Program-made: the position numbers and the translations under genes
Assembly: GCF_002964605.1 (NCBI RefSeq)
Contig: NZ_PQDH01000003.1
Location: 186,001-250,000 of the forward strand
Length of the DNA: 64,000 nucleotides
Direction: 5' to 3'
Origin: Vallitalea okinawensis
GTDB lineage: Bacteria > Bacillota > Clostridia > Lachnospirales > PQDH01
In this document: one piece after another, positions 1-9,440 of the stretch
How positions within the stretch are numbered: position 1 is the first letter of the stretch
How the letters are laid out: each line of letters opens with the position of its first letter
Notes under the pieces: generated by a model
Told to the model about the DNA's origin: nothing
Seen by the model: only the letters and a program-made list of their open reading frames with translations
Database searches by the model: none

Positions 1-476
1 TCAAAGAACTCTTCAAAATTAAGAGAGTTTACCGAATTAACAATAGCAGAGTACACTCTATCATCCATTATCGTATGTACGTTACTTTTTGAACGTAACG
101 TAATATTGAAAACAGCTGGGTCAACAATACGATATTGTGCATACATTTGGATAAGAATTTGTCTATCATCTTTCGTATTAATATTTTCTTCTAATGACTT
201 ATAAGTTAGATATTTAGAAGTATATTTTTCAACAGTATTAAGTATTGGAATCTTGAAATTCAATCCCTTCTGTTGAGATAGTTCAACACTACTTAAGTCA
301 TTATTACTTAAGTTCTCTTCAACAATTTCATAGTCACTGGTGTTAACAATTACTTTATCAATTTTACCAAGTTTTCTTATAACAGCTACTTCATCTTCTC
401 TAACGATAAACGTAAACATGTTAAAAAGTATTACTACTGCAATTATAATACTACCAAAAATGATACCTTTTTTCAT
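1..476 (-). CDS. hflC: HflC-like SPFH/band-7 membrane protease modulator (3' part outside window)
   Basis: The reading frame starts with ATG at 476, behind an AAGGGAGGG ribosome binding site, and runs off the left edge of the window, so only about 158 N-terminal residues are visible. One N-terminal membrane anchor (about residues 4-22) is followed by the start of an SPFH/PHB domain with the typical 'VREDEVAVIRKLGK' region. HflC forms a large membrane complex with HflK around the FtsH protease and limits its access to membrane substrates. The gene lies 14 bp downstream of hflK in the same operon, which supports the name. The C-terminal half cannot be judged. Confidence 0.88.
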   Translation of the reverse strand, partial: MKKGIIFGSIIIAVVILFNMFTFIVREDEVAVIRKLGKIDKVIVNTSDYEIVEENLSNNDLSSVELSQQKGLNFKIPILNTVEKYTSKYLTYKSLEENINTKDDRQILIQMYAQYRIVDPAVFNITLRSKSNVHTIMDDRVYSAIVNSVNSLNFEEFF

Positions 477-490
477 ACGACAACCCTCCC

Positions 491-1507
491 TTAGTTAATC
501 TCATTAACGACTTTTTCTTTTTGATCATCAACATTGTAGAAGATATTTAAATCTCCTGCTTGAGTATTATTGATAACAATGTCATTATTATTAATAACTG
601 CTTCCATTGCTTCTAAATAATACTTTTCTTTAACAATTTCAGGGTTGTTTATATATTCGTTGTATAAAGCATCAAATTCAGCAACTGCAGCATTAGCTTC
701 TGCTATTACATTGGCACGGTGAGCTTCAGCATCCTGCATCATCTTTTCAGCTTCCGCCTCTGCTTGAGGAATTACTGTATTCTCATACTTTTCAGCTTCT
801 TCAAGTTTACCCTTCATGTATTGGTTAGCATTTTCTTTTTGCTTATAAGCTTCTTGAACCGTAGGCAATAACTCAACATTTTGAATATTGACTGTGGTGA
901 TCTCGATTCCTGACTGATAATCTCGCATTGTTTGCTGTAAGTCTTTCTTGATTACGGCATCAATAGCTTGCTTATTCGTTCTTGCATCTTCAAAAGTAAA
1001 GGTTTGAAAAGCATCTCTTACAGAAGCCTCAAGAACCAACTTCAGCGTACCTTCAACATCGTCTACTTTATAGAGATATTGAACTGGATCAGCAATACGG
1101 TATTGAATAATTAATTCTAATAATACGATAGAAGCATTATTATCTGCAGCATTTACAATGACTGTACCTTCTTCTAACTTAGAATTATACACTGCTTCTT
1201 GCTTTTCATTACCCTGTTGCACTGTTTGAAAACCATATTCCATTTTATGTTTACGCTGTACATCAACAATCGTGTACTGATCAATAACAGGTATAATGAC
1301 ATTAAGCCCTTCACTTCGTACACTCTCAAATTGTCCAAATCGAGTTACAACAGCTTGTTCCCCCGAATCTACAATAAATACTGAGTTGAACCCAATGTAA
1401 AGCAAAAATATAAGAACAATACCTGTAATGATTAGATTCTTTACTAATTTAAAGGGCACTTTAGTCTTGTCAATATCAATAACATTATCATCATGTTCGT
1501 TATTCAT
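491..1507 (-). CDS. hflK: HflK-like SPFH/band-7 membrane protease modulator
   Basis: This 338-residue protein has an acidic cytosolic N-terminus, one membrane segment (about residues 24-46), an SPFH domain beginning with the 'VDSGEQAVVTRFG' signature, and a long Ala/Glu-rich coiled-coil (about residues 225-290). That layout is typical of HflK, the partner of HflC in the complex that surrounds FtsH. It is first in the pair, with hflC 14 bp downstream. The ATG start is preceded by AAGGAGGAT. A sigma-A-like promoter can be read about 70 bp upstream. HflK proteins of enterobacteria are longer at the N-terminus; this short form is common in Firmicutes. Confidence 0.9.
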   Translation of the reverse strand: MNNEHDDNVIDIDKTKVPFKLVKNLIITGIVLIFLLYIGFNSVFIVDSGEQAVVTRFGQFESVRSEGLNVIIPVIDQYTIVDVQRKHKMEYGFQTVQQGNEKQEAVYNSKLEEGTVIVNAADNNASIVLLELIIQYRIADPVQYLYKVDDVEGTLKLVLEASVRDAFQTFTFEDARTNKQAIDAVIKKDLQQTMRDYQSGIEITTVNIQNVELLPTVQEAYKQKENANQYMKGKLEEAEKYENTVIPQAEAEAEKMMQDAEAHRANVIAEANAAVAEFDALYNEYINNPEIVKEKYYLEAMEAVINNNDIVINNTQAGDLNIFYNVDDQKEKVVNEIN

Positions 1508-1576
1508 CTAAATCCTCCTTTATGTTCATAGATAGAGTAACTTAAAATATCCTTTCCCTTTCAAGGATATAAGAAT

Positions 1577-1604
1577 ATTTTACCACCCTAATTAAGAAAA
1601 TCAA
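1577..1604 (-). promoter_or_regulatory. Candidate sigma-A promoter of hflK-hflC
   Basis: Reading leftward, TTGATT (1599-1604) and TAAAAT (1577-1582) are separated by 16 bp and lie about 70 bp before the hflK start. The -35 differs from consensus at two positions, so this is a moderate match. Confidence 0.45.
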
Positions 1605-1689
1605 GAGTTTTTACAAATTGTTAATTATTACATTACTTATTGATGGGCTTATAGTTTTAATTTACAATTATATTAAAGTTGCTTATAAG

Positions 1690-1766
1690 CTAAAAATGGG
1701 CAAAGAATCTAGGGTTACTAGATTCTTTGCCATCTATTTAAAAACTCCTTGTCGAAACAAGAAGTT
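1690..1766 (-). terminator. Tandem intrinsic terminators after nagZ
   Basis: Two hairpins face leftward transcription from nagZ. The first has a perfect 13-bp stem (1700-1712 with 1718-1730) followed on the minus strand by a short T-run. The second (1743-1752 with 1757-1766) has a 10-bp stem closed by a TTCG tetraloop and followed by TTTTT. They lie in the 388-bp gap between nagZ and hflK, which contains no convincing gene. A third, tail-less hairpin sits at 1779-1795. Confidence 0.7.
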
Positions 1767-1895
1767 GTTAATATGTTTCGATGTGTTAAACATCGTTGTA
1801 CCTTTATATAATATGCAACTATATAAGATATGTTACTTATTTGAATTATAATCATCTTTTATTAGATAACTCACGTATCCGTCACAAAAAAAGGA

Positions 1896-3170
1896 TTAAT
1901 TAAGTTCATTTTGTTCATTTATTATTCCTTCACTGTATTTTAGACTTAATATCCTCATTAAGGATTCATCAATTCTTTCTTCAGTAATTCTACCATTTTT
2001 AACAGCTTCGATAACACCATTATATGCTTCGGGGAAGTCTAGAGGCATTAAAAGTATATCAACACCTGCCTCAACGGCCAAAATAGCAGCTTCTGAGGAT
2101 GAGTAGTAGTTACTTATTGCTCCCATCTCAAGGGCATCAGTGATAACAACTTGATCAAATCCTAAGTTTCCTCTTAAATGTTCTGTAACCATAGTAGGTG
2201 ATAAACTAGCAGGCAGATTATCTTTTGTTGCATTAGGCGTCTTGATATGACCAACCATAATCATATGGACTCCAGCTTTAATACCAACTTCAAAAGGCAG
2301 CCACTCAACTTTTTCTAATCGATCTAAATCATGATCAACTTCTACCTGATCCATGTGTGAGTCAGAATTCGTATCACCGTGGCCTGGAAAATGCTTTAAA
2401 GTAGCCAATATCCCCTGCTCTTGCATACCTTTCACCTCTTCTGCAACCATCGTCCCTACTAATAAAGGATCAGTCCCAAAGGCTCGTTCTCCTATGACAG
2501 GATTATTTGGATTAGTATTAACATCTGCTACAGGAGCAAAGTCCAAGTTAAATCCTAACTCACTTAGGTATGCTCCTAATATAGAACCCGTTTCAAAGGC
2601 TTTTTGGGGGTCACCTAGACGACCTATTAAGCCACTGTTAAGAAGTCTAGGAACTTGCATAGCTGGATTATTACCAATTCGACTTACTTGCCCCCCCTCT
2701 TCATCGACAGCTATAAAGAGTGGCAATTTAGAAGTGACCTGTAAATCATCAATAAGTTCCTTGGTCTGCTCAGGTGTATGAATATTCTCAGAAAAAAGTA
2801 TGACGCCACCAATATAATAGTTTAATACAGTATGAAGAACCTCTTCTGTAATGAGGGTTAAAGGCTGACCTAGCTGATCTTGTCGAAATGCAAGCATAAA
2901 CATTTGTCCTACCTTTTCTTCCAGGCTCATACCATTGATTAGCTCTTCGACTTCAAGCTTAAGTAGCTCTTCCTTAGAAAAAACTTTTTCATCTGTTTCT
3001 TCAACTTCACCACTGATTTCTGTTTCATCCCACTCAAATTCACTAACTTCACTATCAGTGTGCTTGGTTGTATCTTCTTCAAATTCTAACACCTCTAAAT
3101 TTGTTTCAGAGACTGACTGACAAGCCGATAGTAATGAAATAATAATCACTACCAAAATTAACTTTTTCAT
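1896..3170 (-). CDS. nagZ: NagZ-type beta-N-acetylhexosaminidase lipoprotein (GH3)
   Basis: A 424-residue family GH3 protein. Residues 1-16 form a lipoprotein signal ending in the lipobox LLSAC, with Cys17 as the lipidation site. An acidic linker follows to about residue 70, then the TIM-barrel GH3 domain. The family motif KHFPGHGDTNSDSH is at residues 259-272, giving the His of the catalytic dyad, and Asp345 in ITDALEMG is the expected nucleophile. It should remove N-acetylglucosamine from muropeptides or other amino sugars at the outer face of the membrane. It lacks the second GH3 domain, as usual for NagZ. The gene stands alone, with tandem terminators behind it. A GGAGGC site precedes the ATG. 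Confidence 0.9.
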   Translation of the reverse strand: MKKLILVVIIISLLSACQSVSETNLEVLEFEEDTTKHTDSEVSEFEWDETEISGEVEETDEKVFSKEELLKLEVEELINGMSLEEKVGQMFMLAFRQDQLGQPLTLITEEVLHTVLNYYIGGVILFSENIHTPEQTKELIDDLQVTSKLPLFIAVDEEGGQVSRIGNNPAMQVPRLLNSGLIGRLGDPQKAFETGSILGAYLSELGFNLDFAPVADVNTNPNNPVIGERAFGTDPLLVGTMVAEEVKGMQEQGILATLKHFPGHGDTNSDSHMDQVEVDHDLDRLEKVEWLPFEVGIKAGVHMIMVGHIKTPNATKDNLPASLSPTMVTEHLRGNLGFDQVVITDALEMGAISNYYSSSEAAILAVEAGVDILLMPLDFPEAYNGVIEAVKNGRITEERIDESLMRILSLKYSEGIINEQNELN

Positions 3171-3234
3171 AATAATGCCTCCGCTATATGTAAGCTACAA
3201 AAACCAACCCCGGAATCATGATGCCCCCCTAACT

Positions 3235-4236
3235 TTAACCTTGGAGAACATCCTCTATAACGCTTAATTCATCCGCTGTAAATGCTAAATTTTGAACGAT
3301 CTTAACGTTATCTTCTAGTTGTTCTACTCGACTAGCACCCACTAGGGCAGATGTAATCCGTTCATCACGCAAAACCCATGCTAAAGCCATTTGCGCTAAG
3401 GATTGTTGACGTTCTAATGCAATCTCATTAAGTTTACTTATTTTAGACATGACTTCATCAGTAAGATGCTCTGGTCGTAGGAAAATCCCTTTTGCTCCTG
3501 CTCTAGAATCAGCAGGGATCCCCTTTAAATAACGATTGGTTAATAGCCCTTGAGCAAGAGGACTAAAAACTATACCACCAACACCTTCTTCTCCTAAAAC
3601 ATCAATTAACTCATCTTCTATCCAACGATCAAACATGGAATAGCGAGGTTGATGAATGAGGCATGGTGTACCTAGTCCCTTTAATATGTTTATGGCTTTC
3701 CTCGCTTCCTTAGCACCATAATTAGAAATACCTACATATAAAGCTTTACCTTGCTTAACAATTTGATCCAAGGCTCCCATCGTTTCTTCCAATGGTGTGT
3801 CAAGATCAGGACGATGATGATAAAAGATATCAACATAATCCAACCCCATTCTCCTTAAACTTTGATCAAGACTAGAAACAAGATATTTTTTAGACCCCCA
3901 GTCACCATAAGGCCCTTGCCACATATGATATCCTGCTTTTGTAGATATTATCATCTCATCACGATAGGGTTTCATATCATCAGCGAGAATTTTACCAAAA
4001 TTCTCTTCAGCAGACCCTGGTGGTGGTCCATAATTATTAGCTAAATCAAAGTGGGTTATACCCAGATCAAAAGCTCTTCTAATCATAAGACGACTATTAT
4101 GATAAACCGTTACATCACCAAAGTTATGCCACAACCCCAATGATAATAAGGGTAACTTAAGTCCACTACGACCACATCTTCTATAGATCATGTTTTCATA
4201 ACGGTTAGGATCAGCTACATATCTTTGAATCTCCAT
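3235..4236 (-). CDS. YghZ/Gpr-like aldo/keto reductase
   Basis: An NADPH-dependent aldo/keto reductase closely resembling E. coli YghZ, an L-glyceraldehyde 3-phosphate reductase that also reduces methylglyoxal. The match runs end to end, including 'YRRCGRSGLKLP', 'LGLWHNFGD', 'FDLANNYGPPPGSAEENFG' and 'YHHRPD'. The catalytic tetrad is visible: Asp and Tyr in FDLANNYG, Lys in STKAGY and His in YHHR. I chose the ATG at 4236 because AGGAGG lies 5 bp upstream; a further in-frame ATG at 4272 has no such site. A likely role is detoxification of reactive aldehydes. It appears monocistronic. Confidence 0.88.
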   Translation of the reverse strand: MEIQRYVADPNRYENMIYRRCGRSGLKLPLLSLGLWHNFGDVTVYHNSRLMIRRAFDLGITHFDLANNYGPPPGSAEENFGKILADDMKPYRDEMIISTKAGYHMWQGPYGDWGSKKYLVSSLDQSLRRMGLDYVDIFYHHRPDLDTPLEETMGALDQIVKQGKALYVGISNYGAKEARKAINILKGLGTPCLIHQPRYSMFDRWIEDELIDVLGEEGVGGIVFSPLAQGLLTNRYLKGIPADSRAGAKGIFLRPEHLTDEVMSKISKLNEIALERQQSLAQMALAWVLRDERITSALVGASRVEQLEDNVKIVQNLAFTADELSVIEDVLQG

Positions 4237-4374
4237 CGAATTCCTCCTCTTTTGTAATAGCCTTTTACTCATTATAGCATAGAATATCTTTAGTTACTTT
4301 TACAACTCTATAACAACCTGCGCTTAATACGAACTCCCTGACATTAATAAAAGGTTTTCGGTTAATAAAAGAAA

Positions 4375-4398
4375 AGAGAATGCCAAAGCACTCTCTAA
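4375..4398 (-). terminator. Intrinsic terminator of sdpR-sdpI
   Basis: On the minus strand a 9-bp stem (one G-U pair) with a four-base loop is followed by TTTTCTTTT. It starts about 10 bp after the stop of the SdpI-like gene. Confidence 0.75.
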
Positions 4399-4406
4399 GA
4401 TTCTCA

Positions 4407-5039
4407 TCATTTTGTATTCTTTTTAAAAACTATATAAGAGTAAATAAACAACCCTACTACTCCTATTATAATATAGGCTGTACTGGCGAAATAAAAGTTA
4501 GGTTGATTTACAAAGCCGCCGAAAATAAATAGTAACCCTGCTATAAGAAAATAATAGCCTGCCACCCGATGTGTTTTATTCCAAGTATCTTCATCTGCTA
4601 TAGTCCATGGAGTTTTCACACCTACAAAATAATTATGTCGGATTTTAGGCATATAGTTTCCCATGATAATAAATAAAACACCAATACCAAAATTAACCCA
4701 TATACTTGTATCAACTCCATAACCTAATGATGATGCCAAAACAATCCAATTTATATAGATAAAAAAGAGCATAATCAAAGTCATAATTAAATGATAGCTT
4801 TTGGCATGTTTTTTGTAATTTTCTCTTTTTGGATCAATCTTAGGTAAAACCTTTCCTAACCCATACATTAAGATCGGTAAACCAGCTAACAAAAGGACAA
4901 AATACTTATTATCATAACGGTCAACTTGACCATATATGTTCCAATGCATTGGAATCTGTTCAGGTAAAAATGGTAATAATAGTATATTAAATATAAAAGA
5001 AATCATTGCAATAATAAATACCCACTTCATAAGTTTCAT
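4407..5039 (-). CDS. sdpI: SdpI/DUF1648 family membrane protein
   Basis: This 210-residue protein begins with the DUF1648 signature ('LPFLPEQIPMHWNIYGQVDRY', about residues 22-42) and continues with the SdpI domain, including 'MGNYMPKIRHNYFVGVKTPWTIADEDTWNKTHR' (about residues 126-158; shown only as the conserved segment). Five to six membrane segments are apparent. In Bacillus subtilis SdpI protects against the SdpC toxin and also tethers the repressor SdpR. Here it overlaps the sdpR-like gene by four bases (ATGA), so the two are translated together. No sdpABC toxin genes are in the window, so immunity against a foreign or distant toxin is inference. Confidence 0.85.
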   Translation of the reverse strand: MKLMKWVFIIAMISFIFNILLLPFLPEQIPMHWNIYGQVDRYDNKYFVLLLAGLPILMYGLGKVLPKIDPKRENYKKHAKSYHLIMTLIMLFFIYINWIVLASSLGYGVDTSIWVNFGIGVLFIIMGNYMPKIRHNYFVGVKTPWTIADEDTWNKTHRVAGYYFLIAGLLFIFGGFVNQPNFYFASTAYIIIGVVGLFIYSYIVFKKNTK

Positions 5040-5317
5040 GATTCTTCACTCCTCTCATCACCATAGTTGCTAATTTCAAAGAACCATTTTAACATATCTT
5101 GCATCGTAGTTGTATTCAAAGAATAAATAATATGTTGACCGCGCCGTTCTGTAATAACTAGATCTGCATTTTTTAATAAATTCAAGTGATGACTTATGGA
5201 AGGTTTACTAATATTAAAACGATCAGCAATTTCACCTGCAGACATATCCTTTTCCCTTAAAAATTGTAAGATCTTTCGACGTGTAGGATCTGATAGTGCT
5301 TTAAAAGCGTTATTCAT
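5036..5317 (-). CDS. sdpR: SdpR-like ArsR-family autorepressor
   Basis: A small winged-helix repressor of the ArsR family (93 residues from the chosen start). The motif 'ALSDPTRRKILQFLREKDMSAGEIA' (about residues 6-30, conserved ArsR start region) leads into the recognition helix 'ISKPSISHHLNLLKNADLV'. No metal-binding cysteines are seen, as in SdpR. The ATG at 5317 has GAGGTG seven bases upstream; an in-frame GTG nine bases further out lacks good spacing. It is transcribed before sdpI and overlaps it by four bases. A consensus promoter with a perfect palindrome just downstream of the -10 lies directly upstream, consistent with autoregulation. Confidence 0.88.
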   Translation of the reverse strand: MNNAFKALSDPTRRKILQFLREKDMSAGEIADRFNISKPSISHHLNLLKNADLVITERRGQHIIYSLNTTTMQDMLKWFFEISNYGDERSEES

Positions 5318-5340
5318 AGGCAACACCTCATTTTAATATT

Positions 5341-5392
5341 TAGATAATTATCTAATTGTCTTAATTATAAACGTTATAAATTCAAATGTCAA
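5341..5392 (-). promoter_or_regulatory. sdpR promoter with palindromic operator
   Basis: Leftward reading gives TTGACA (5387-5392), a 17-bp spacer and TATAAT (5364-5369). A perfect 14-bp palindrome, TAGATAATTATCTA, covers 5341-5354, at or just after the expected start of transcription. This is the usual position for an ArsR-type repressor. The -35 overlaps the stop codon region of the upstream gene. Confidence 0.8.
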
Positions 5393-5900
5393 GTTGACCA
5401 TTGTTTTTAAACTTTCTATTTTTCATTTTTATCATAAATGTATTAAATCTATCTGAGTCATTGATAGAAATTGAAAAACGAATAAATTTCTTATACTTTT
5501 TGGGTCTAATAATCATTTCATATTCAATTTCCTCATCATTTTCTCGTATCTCTTTTATATATAAAATATCCTTGAATTGATAGATTTTATTGTTAGTAAA
5601 TATACCTTTTTCAGTGAAATATACTTTAGAAACAGTATGTAAATAGATAACCAACAGGTAATACAAGAGAAGGAGTAACAATATATCCCGCGCATGATAG
5701 AAACCCTCTTCCATAATTGTTAGAATTGAAAAGATGGTCATAACGACAGCAAGCCCTAAAACAAAAGTAAATGCAATTCGCTCATGTTCACCAACAACAC
5801 AAAGGCTTTTCCCATATTTCCTAAATAGAACACCATAGCGAATAAATAAAATAAGAAATGTGATTAAGACCATCATAAAGAAATAATCATATAATGTCAT
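5382..5900 (-). CDS. Small membrane protein of unknown function with C-terminal PH-like region
   Basis: I do not recognise this 172-residue protein. It has about four hydrophobic segments in residues 4-95: one at the N-terminus, one near 43-63 and one or two near 70-93. A basic, strand-rich C-terminus follows ('KVYFTEKGIFTNNKIYQFKDI', about residues 92-112). That pattern resembles bacterial membrane proteins whose soluble tail folds like a PH domain, but this is inference. The ATG at 5900 follows AAGGAGGAG. Its 3' end overlaps the -35 of the sdpR promoter. It appears to be a single-gene unit. Confidence 0.7.
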   Translation of the reverse strand: MTLYDYFFMMVLITFLILFIRYGVLFRKYGKSLCVVGEHERIAFTFVLGLAVVMTIFSILTIMEEGFYHARDILLLLLLYYLLVIYLHTVSKVYFTEKGIFTNNKIYQFKDILYIKEIRENDEEIEYEMIIRPKKYKKFIRFSISINDSDRFNTFMIKMKNRKFKNNGQLDI

Positions 5901-5980
5901 CAAACTCCTCCTTACCCTAATAGCTTATATGTATAATTATAACATTATGTATAACATTTAACAATACAATAGTAAGTACA

Positions 5981-6018
5981 ATAAAGACCCGGGAACGCTA
6001 GTACCCGAGTCTTTATAT
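5981..6018 (-). terminator. Hairpin at the end of the ilv-leu operon
   Basis: A 13-bp stem (5981-5993 with 6004-6016, one wobble pair) closes a 10-base loop 55 bp after the ilvB stop. The U-tract on the minus strand is short, so termination may be incomplete. Confidence 0.55.
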
Positions 6019-6071
6019 TGCTGACTTTAATAGTTATTATACAATTCACCTTATTTTTTATGTGATGATTA

Positions 6072-7736
6072 TTATTCTTCCATAATAAGGTTTTCAATTG
6101 ATGCACCAGGTGCTACCATAGGGAATACCTTATCATCCGGATCAATCTCACAATTAATCAGCACCGGTCCTTGATGCTCAAGAGCTTTCTTAAGAACATC
6201 TTCTACCTCATCTTTCCCTCTCACATTGAAACCTAGCATACCAAAGGCTTCTGCAAGTTTAACAAAATCTGTACCACGATCCAGAGTCGTATGACTATAA
6301 CGCCCATCATAGAATAGCGTTTGCCATTGACGCACCATCCCTAATGCATGGTTATTAATGATAACGACAATTAGTGGTAATTTATATTCAACAGCTGTAG
6401 CCAGTTCATTTAAATTCATTCTAAAACTGCCATCTCCAGCGATATTAATAACTTGTTTATCTGGCATTCCAACCTGAGCACCTATACATGCACCTAAACC
6501 ATAACCCATGGTACCTAAACCACCTGAGGATAAAAATGTTCGAGGTTTTGTATATTTATAATATTGTGCAGCCCACATTTGATGTTGACCTACTTCCGTC
6601 GTAATGATAGCTTCACCATTTGTAACTTCATATATTTTTTCAATGACGTATTGAGCTTTTAAACCATGATCCCCGTACTTAAGTGGGTATTTTTCTTTAA
6701 TATCACAGATTTCTCCAACCCATTCTTCTCGTTTGATTGGTTTAAGACGTTTACTAAGAGCATCTAAAACCAACTTAACATCACCAATTAAGGATTCATG
6801 AGTTAAGACATTTTTATTAATTTCAGCAGGGTCTACATCAATATGCAACACCTTTGCATTCTTAGCAAATTTCTTAACGTTACTAACAACCCTATCACTA
6901 AATCTAGCGCCTATTACGATGAGCAAATCACTTTTGGTAACACCTAAATTAGAAGCCTTTGTACCGTGCATACCAATCATCCCAGTAAAAAGCTGATGAT
7001 CTCCCGGAAAACCGCCAAGCCCCATCAAACTCGATGTGATAGGAGCCTGTATTTTTTCAACAAACTCAAGTAACTCTTCAGCAGCATCAGCTTTTATAAT
7101 ACCACCACCAGCATAAATAAATGGCTTCTCTGAATTATTAATTAACTCAACAGCTTGATCTAACTTTAGATCACTTACTTCATCCGTGTTTCTTTGGATT
7201 ACTCTTGGTTGTTTCGGTTGATAGTCTGCCTCAAGTGCCGTTATATCCTTTGGAATATCAACCAAAACTGGTCCTGGTCGCCCTTCTTTAGCTATATAGA
7301 AGGCTTCTCTGAGAGTGTCCGCTAGTTTATTGATATCCTTAACAATGTAGTTGTGCTTTGTTATAGGCATTGTTACACCAGCAATATCGACCTCTTGAAA
7401 ACTATCTTTACCTAACAGTGATACAGGGACATTCCCCGTGATTGCAACCATAGGTACTGAATCCATATATGCAGTTGCAATACCTGTGACAAGATTAGTA
7501 GCACCTGGTCCAGATGTAGCAATAACTACACCAACTTTTCCTGTAGCTCTAGCATACCCATCAGCAGCATGTGATGCTCCTTGCTCATGAGAAGTTAAAA
7601 TATGTTTAATCTTTTCTTTATTTTTGTATAAGGAATCGTAGATATTTAGAACTGCCCCACCAGGATAGCCAAATATAGTATCTACATTCTGTTCTTTTAA
7701 ACACTCTACAACGATGTCCGCACCCTTCATTAACAT
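6072..7736 (-). CDS. ilvB: Acetolactate synthase, large (catalytic) subunit
   Basis: A 554-residue thiamine-diphosphate enzyme that condenses two pyruvates to 2-acetolactate, or pyruvate with 2-oxobutyrate to acetohydroxybutyrate. The N-terminal Pyr domain contains the catalytic Glu in 'TSHEQGASHAADGYARATG'. The C-terminal PP domain has the ThDP motif GDGSF...NN. It is the last gene of the T-box-controlled branched-chain operon, 13 bp after ilvD, while its small subunit ilvN is the first gene. Splitting ilvB and ilvN to opposite ends of the operon is less common than the usual ilvBN neighbours. The start has AAGGAG seven bases upstream. Confidence 0.95.
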   Translation of the reverse strand: MLMKGADIVVECLKEQNVDTIFGYPGGAVLNIYDSLYKNKEKIKHILTSHEQGASHAADGYARATGKVGVVIATSGPGATNLVTGIATAYMDSVPMVAITGNVPVSLLGKDSFQEVDIAGVTMPITKHNYIVKDINKLADTLREAFYIAKEGRPGPVLVDIPKDITALEADYQPKQPRVIQRNTDEVSDLKLDQAVELINNSEKPFIYAGGGIIKADAAEELLEFVEKIQAPITSSLMGLGGFPGDHQLFTGMIGMHGTKASNLGVTKSDLLIVIGARFSDRVVSNVKKFAKNAKVLHIDVDPAEINKNVLTHESLIGDVKLVLDALSKRLKPIKREEWVGEICDIKEKYPLKYGDHGLKAQYVIEKIYEVTNGEAIITTEVGQHQMWAAQYYKYTKPRTFLSSGGLGTMGYGLGACIGAQVGMPDKQVINIAGDGSFRMNLNELATAVEYKLPLIVVIINNHALGMVRQWQTLFYDGRYSHTTLDRGTDFVKLAEAFGMLGFNVRGKDEVEDVLKKALEHQGPVLINCEIDPDDKVFPMVAPGASIENLIMEE

Positions 7737-7749
7737 CCTATCACTCCTT

Positions 7750-9408
7750 TCATTTTAAAACTGCACCTGTATTAGCAGAGGTTACTAACTTAGCATATCT
7801 TGCTAAATAACCTTGATTAATCTTGCATGGTAAAGGTTCAAAACTTTTACGTCTATGATCAAGCTCATTATCATCTACTTCAAGGATAATCTTTCCTTTA
7901 TTAATATCGATAAAGATAGTGTCGCCTTCCTGAACTAAACCAATTGGACCTCCCTCGGCTGCCTCTGGCGAAACATGCCCGATGGATGCTCCACGAGTAG
8001 CTCCACTAAAACGACCATCCGTAATTAAGGCAACATCCTTATCTAATCCCATACCAGCAAGGGCTGATGTTGGTGCAAGCATTTCGCGCATACCAGGTCC
8101 TCCCTTAGGACCTTCATAACGTATAATTACAACATCGCCTTTCTTAATCTTGCCTCCTAAAATTGCAGCATTAACATCCTCTTCAGAATTAAACACGCGA
8201 GCCGGACCACGATGCTCTAGCATCTCAGGAGCGACAGCGGAACGCTTTACTACACAGCCTAGAGGGGCTAAGTTCCCTTTTAGAATAGCAATACCTCCAG
8301 TTTCACTGTAGGGATTTTCAATATTCCGTATAACTTGATTATTCAAATTAGTTACATTTTTTATATTTTCGCATACCGTCTTACCTGTTACAGTCGGACA
8401 ATCCAAGTGAAGCAAATCTTTCTTAGCTAATTCTGCCATAACCGCTTGAACTCCACCTGCTTCGTAAAGATCTTCAATATGATGATGCCCTGCTGGACTT
8501 AACTTACACAAGTTGGGTGTACGAGAGCTAATATCATTAGCTTTCTCAAGCTCCATGGTAATACCTACTTCATTAGCAATTGCTGGTAAGTGCAGCATAC
8601 TATTCGTACTACAGCCTAACGCCATGTCCACTGTAAGAGCATTTTCAAATGATTTTTCTGTCATTAAATCTCTCGGTCTTAAATCCATTTCAAAAAGCTC
8701 CATGATAGCCATCCCTGCTTTTTTTGCCAATCGAATTCTCTCAGAGTAAACTGCTGGTATGGTTCCATTGCCAGGCAATCCCAGGCCTAATACTTCCGTA
8801 AGACAGTTCATACTGTTGGCTGTAAACATACCCGAACAGGACCCACAACTTGGGCAAGCATTATTTTCATACTGACAGAGTTCACCCTCAGTCATCTTAC
8901 CAGCCTTCACTGAACCAACAGCTTCAAAAACGTTGGATAAGCTAATGTTCTTATCACCAACTTTACCGGCCAGCATGGCACCACCACTTACTACAATAGT
9001 AGGAAGGTTAAGACGTCCAGCAGCCATTAACATGCCAGGAACAATCTTATCACAGTTAGGAACCATGACTAAAGCATCAAACCCATGAGCCATCACCATT
9101 GCTTCTGTTGAATCTGCAATAAGTTCTCTGGTTGCTAGTGAATAGTGCATACCAACATGCCCCATGGCGATACCATCACAGACGCCTATAGCTGGGAACT
9201 CAATAGGTGTTCCACCTGCTAATCGCACCCCTTCTTTTACAGCTTTAACTACATTATCAAGATGAATATGACCAGGAATAATTTCATTTTTTGCATTAAC
9301 AATACCTATAAGAGGTCGTTCAATTTCTTCGTCTGTGTATCCCATCGCCTTAAATAGAGAACGATGTGGTGCTCGCTCTAAGCCCTTTTTTACACGATCA
9401 CTCCTCAT
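7750..9408 (-). CDS. ilvD: Dihydroxy-acid dehydratase
   Basis: This 552-residue protein dehydrates 2,3-dihydroxy-isovalerate and 2,3-dihydroxy-3-methylvalerate to the corresponding 2-oxoacids, the last common step before transamination. The iron-sulfur ligands are visible in 'NCDKIVPGM' (about residue 117) and '[20 protein letters not shown]' (about residues 187-206). The C-terminal segment '[24 protein letters not shown]' is typical of IlvD (about residues 465-488). Length and motifs match the family in full. It lies between leuB and ilvB. The ATG follows GGAAGGAGGCG. Confidence 0.96.
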   Translation of the reverse strand: MRSDRVKKGLERAPHRSLFKAMGYTDEEIERPLIGIVNAKNEIIPGHIHLDNVVKAVKEGVRLAGGTPIEFPAIGVCDGIAMGHVGMHYSLATRELIADSTEAMVMAHGFDALVMVPNCDKIVPGMLMAAGRLNLPTIVVSGGAMLAGKVGDKNISLSNVFEAVGSVKAGKMTEGELCQYENNACPSCGSCSGMFTANSMNCLTEVLGLGLPGNGTIPAVYSERIRLAKKAGMAIMELFEMDLRPRDLMTEKSFENALTVDMALGCSTNSMLHLPAIANEVGITMELEKANDISSRTPNLCKLSPAGHHHIEDLYEAGGVQAVMAELAKKDLLHLDCPTVTGKTVCENIKNVTNLNNQVIRNIENPYSETGGIAILKGNLAPLGCVVKRSAVAPEMLEHRGPARVFNSEEDVNAAILGGKIKKGDVVIIRYEGPKGGPGMREMLAPTSALAGMGLDKDVALITDGRFSGATRGASIGHVSPEAAEGGPIGLVQEGDTIFIDINKGKIILEVDDNELDHRRKSFEPLPCKINQGYLARYAKLVTSANTGAVLK

Positions 9409-9440
9409 CCAATCGCCTCCTTCCTAACTATTTATAGAAA

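Noticed and set aside
1618-1851. Small plus-strand ORF between hflK and nagZ
   Set aside because: It runs through the tandem terminator hairpins and has no ribosome binding site.
2353-2781. Long ORF opposite nagZ
   Set aside because: It lies wholly antisense to a well-supported gene and encodes a low-complexity Ser/Pro-rich product with no ribosome binding site.
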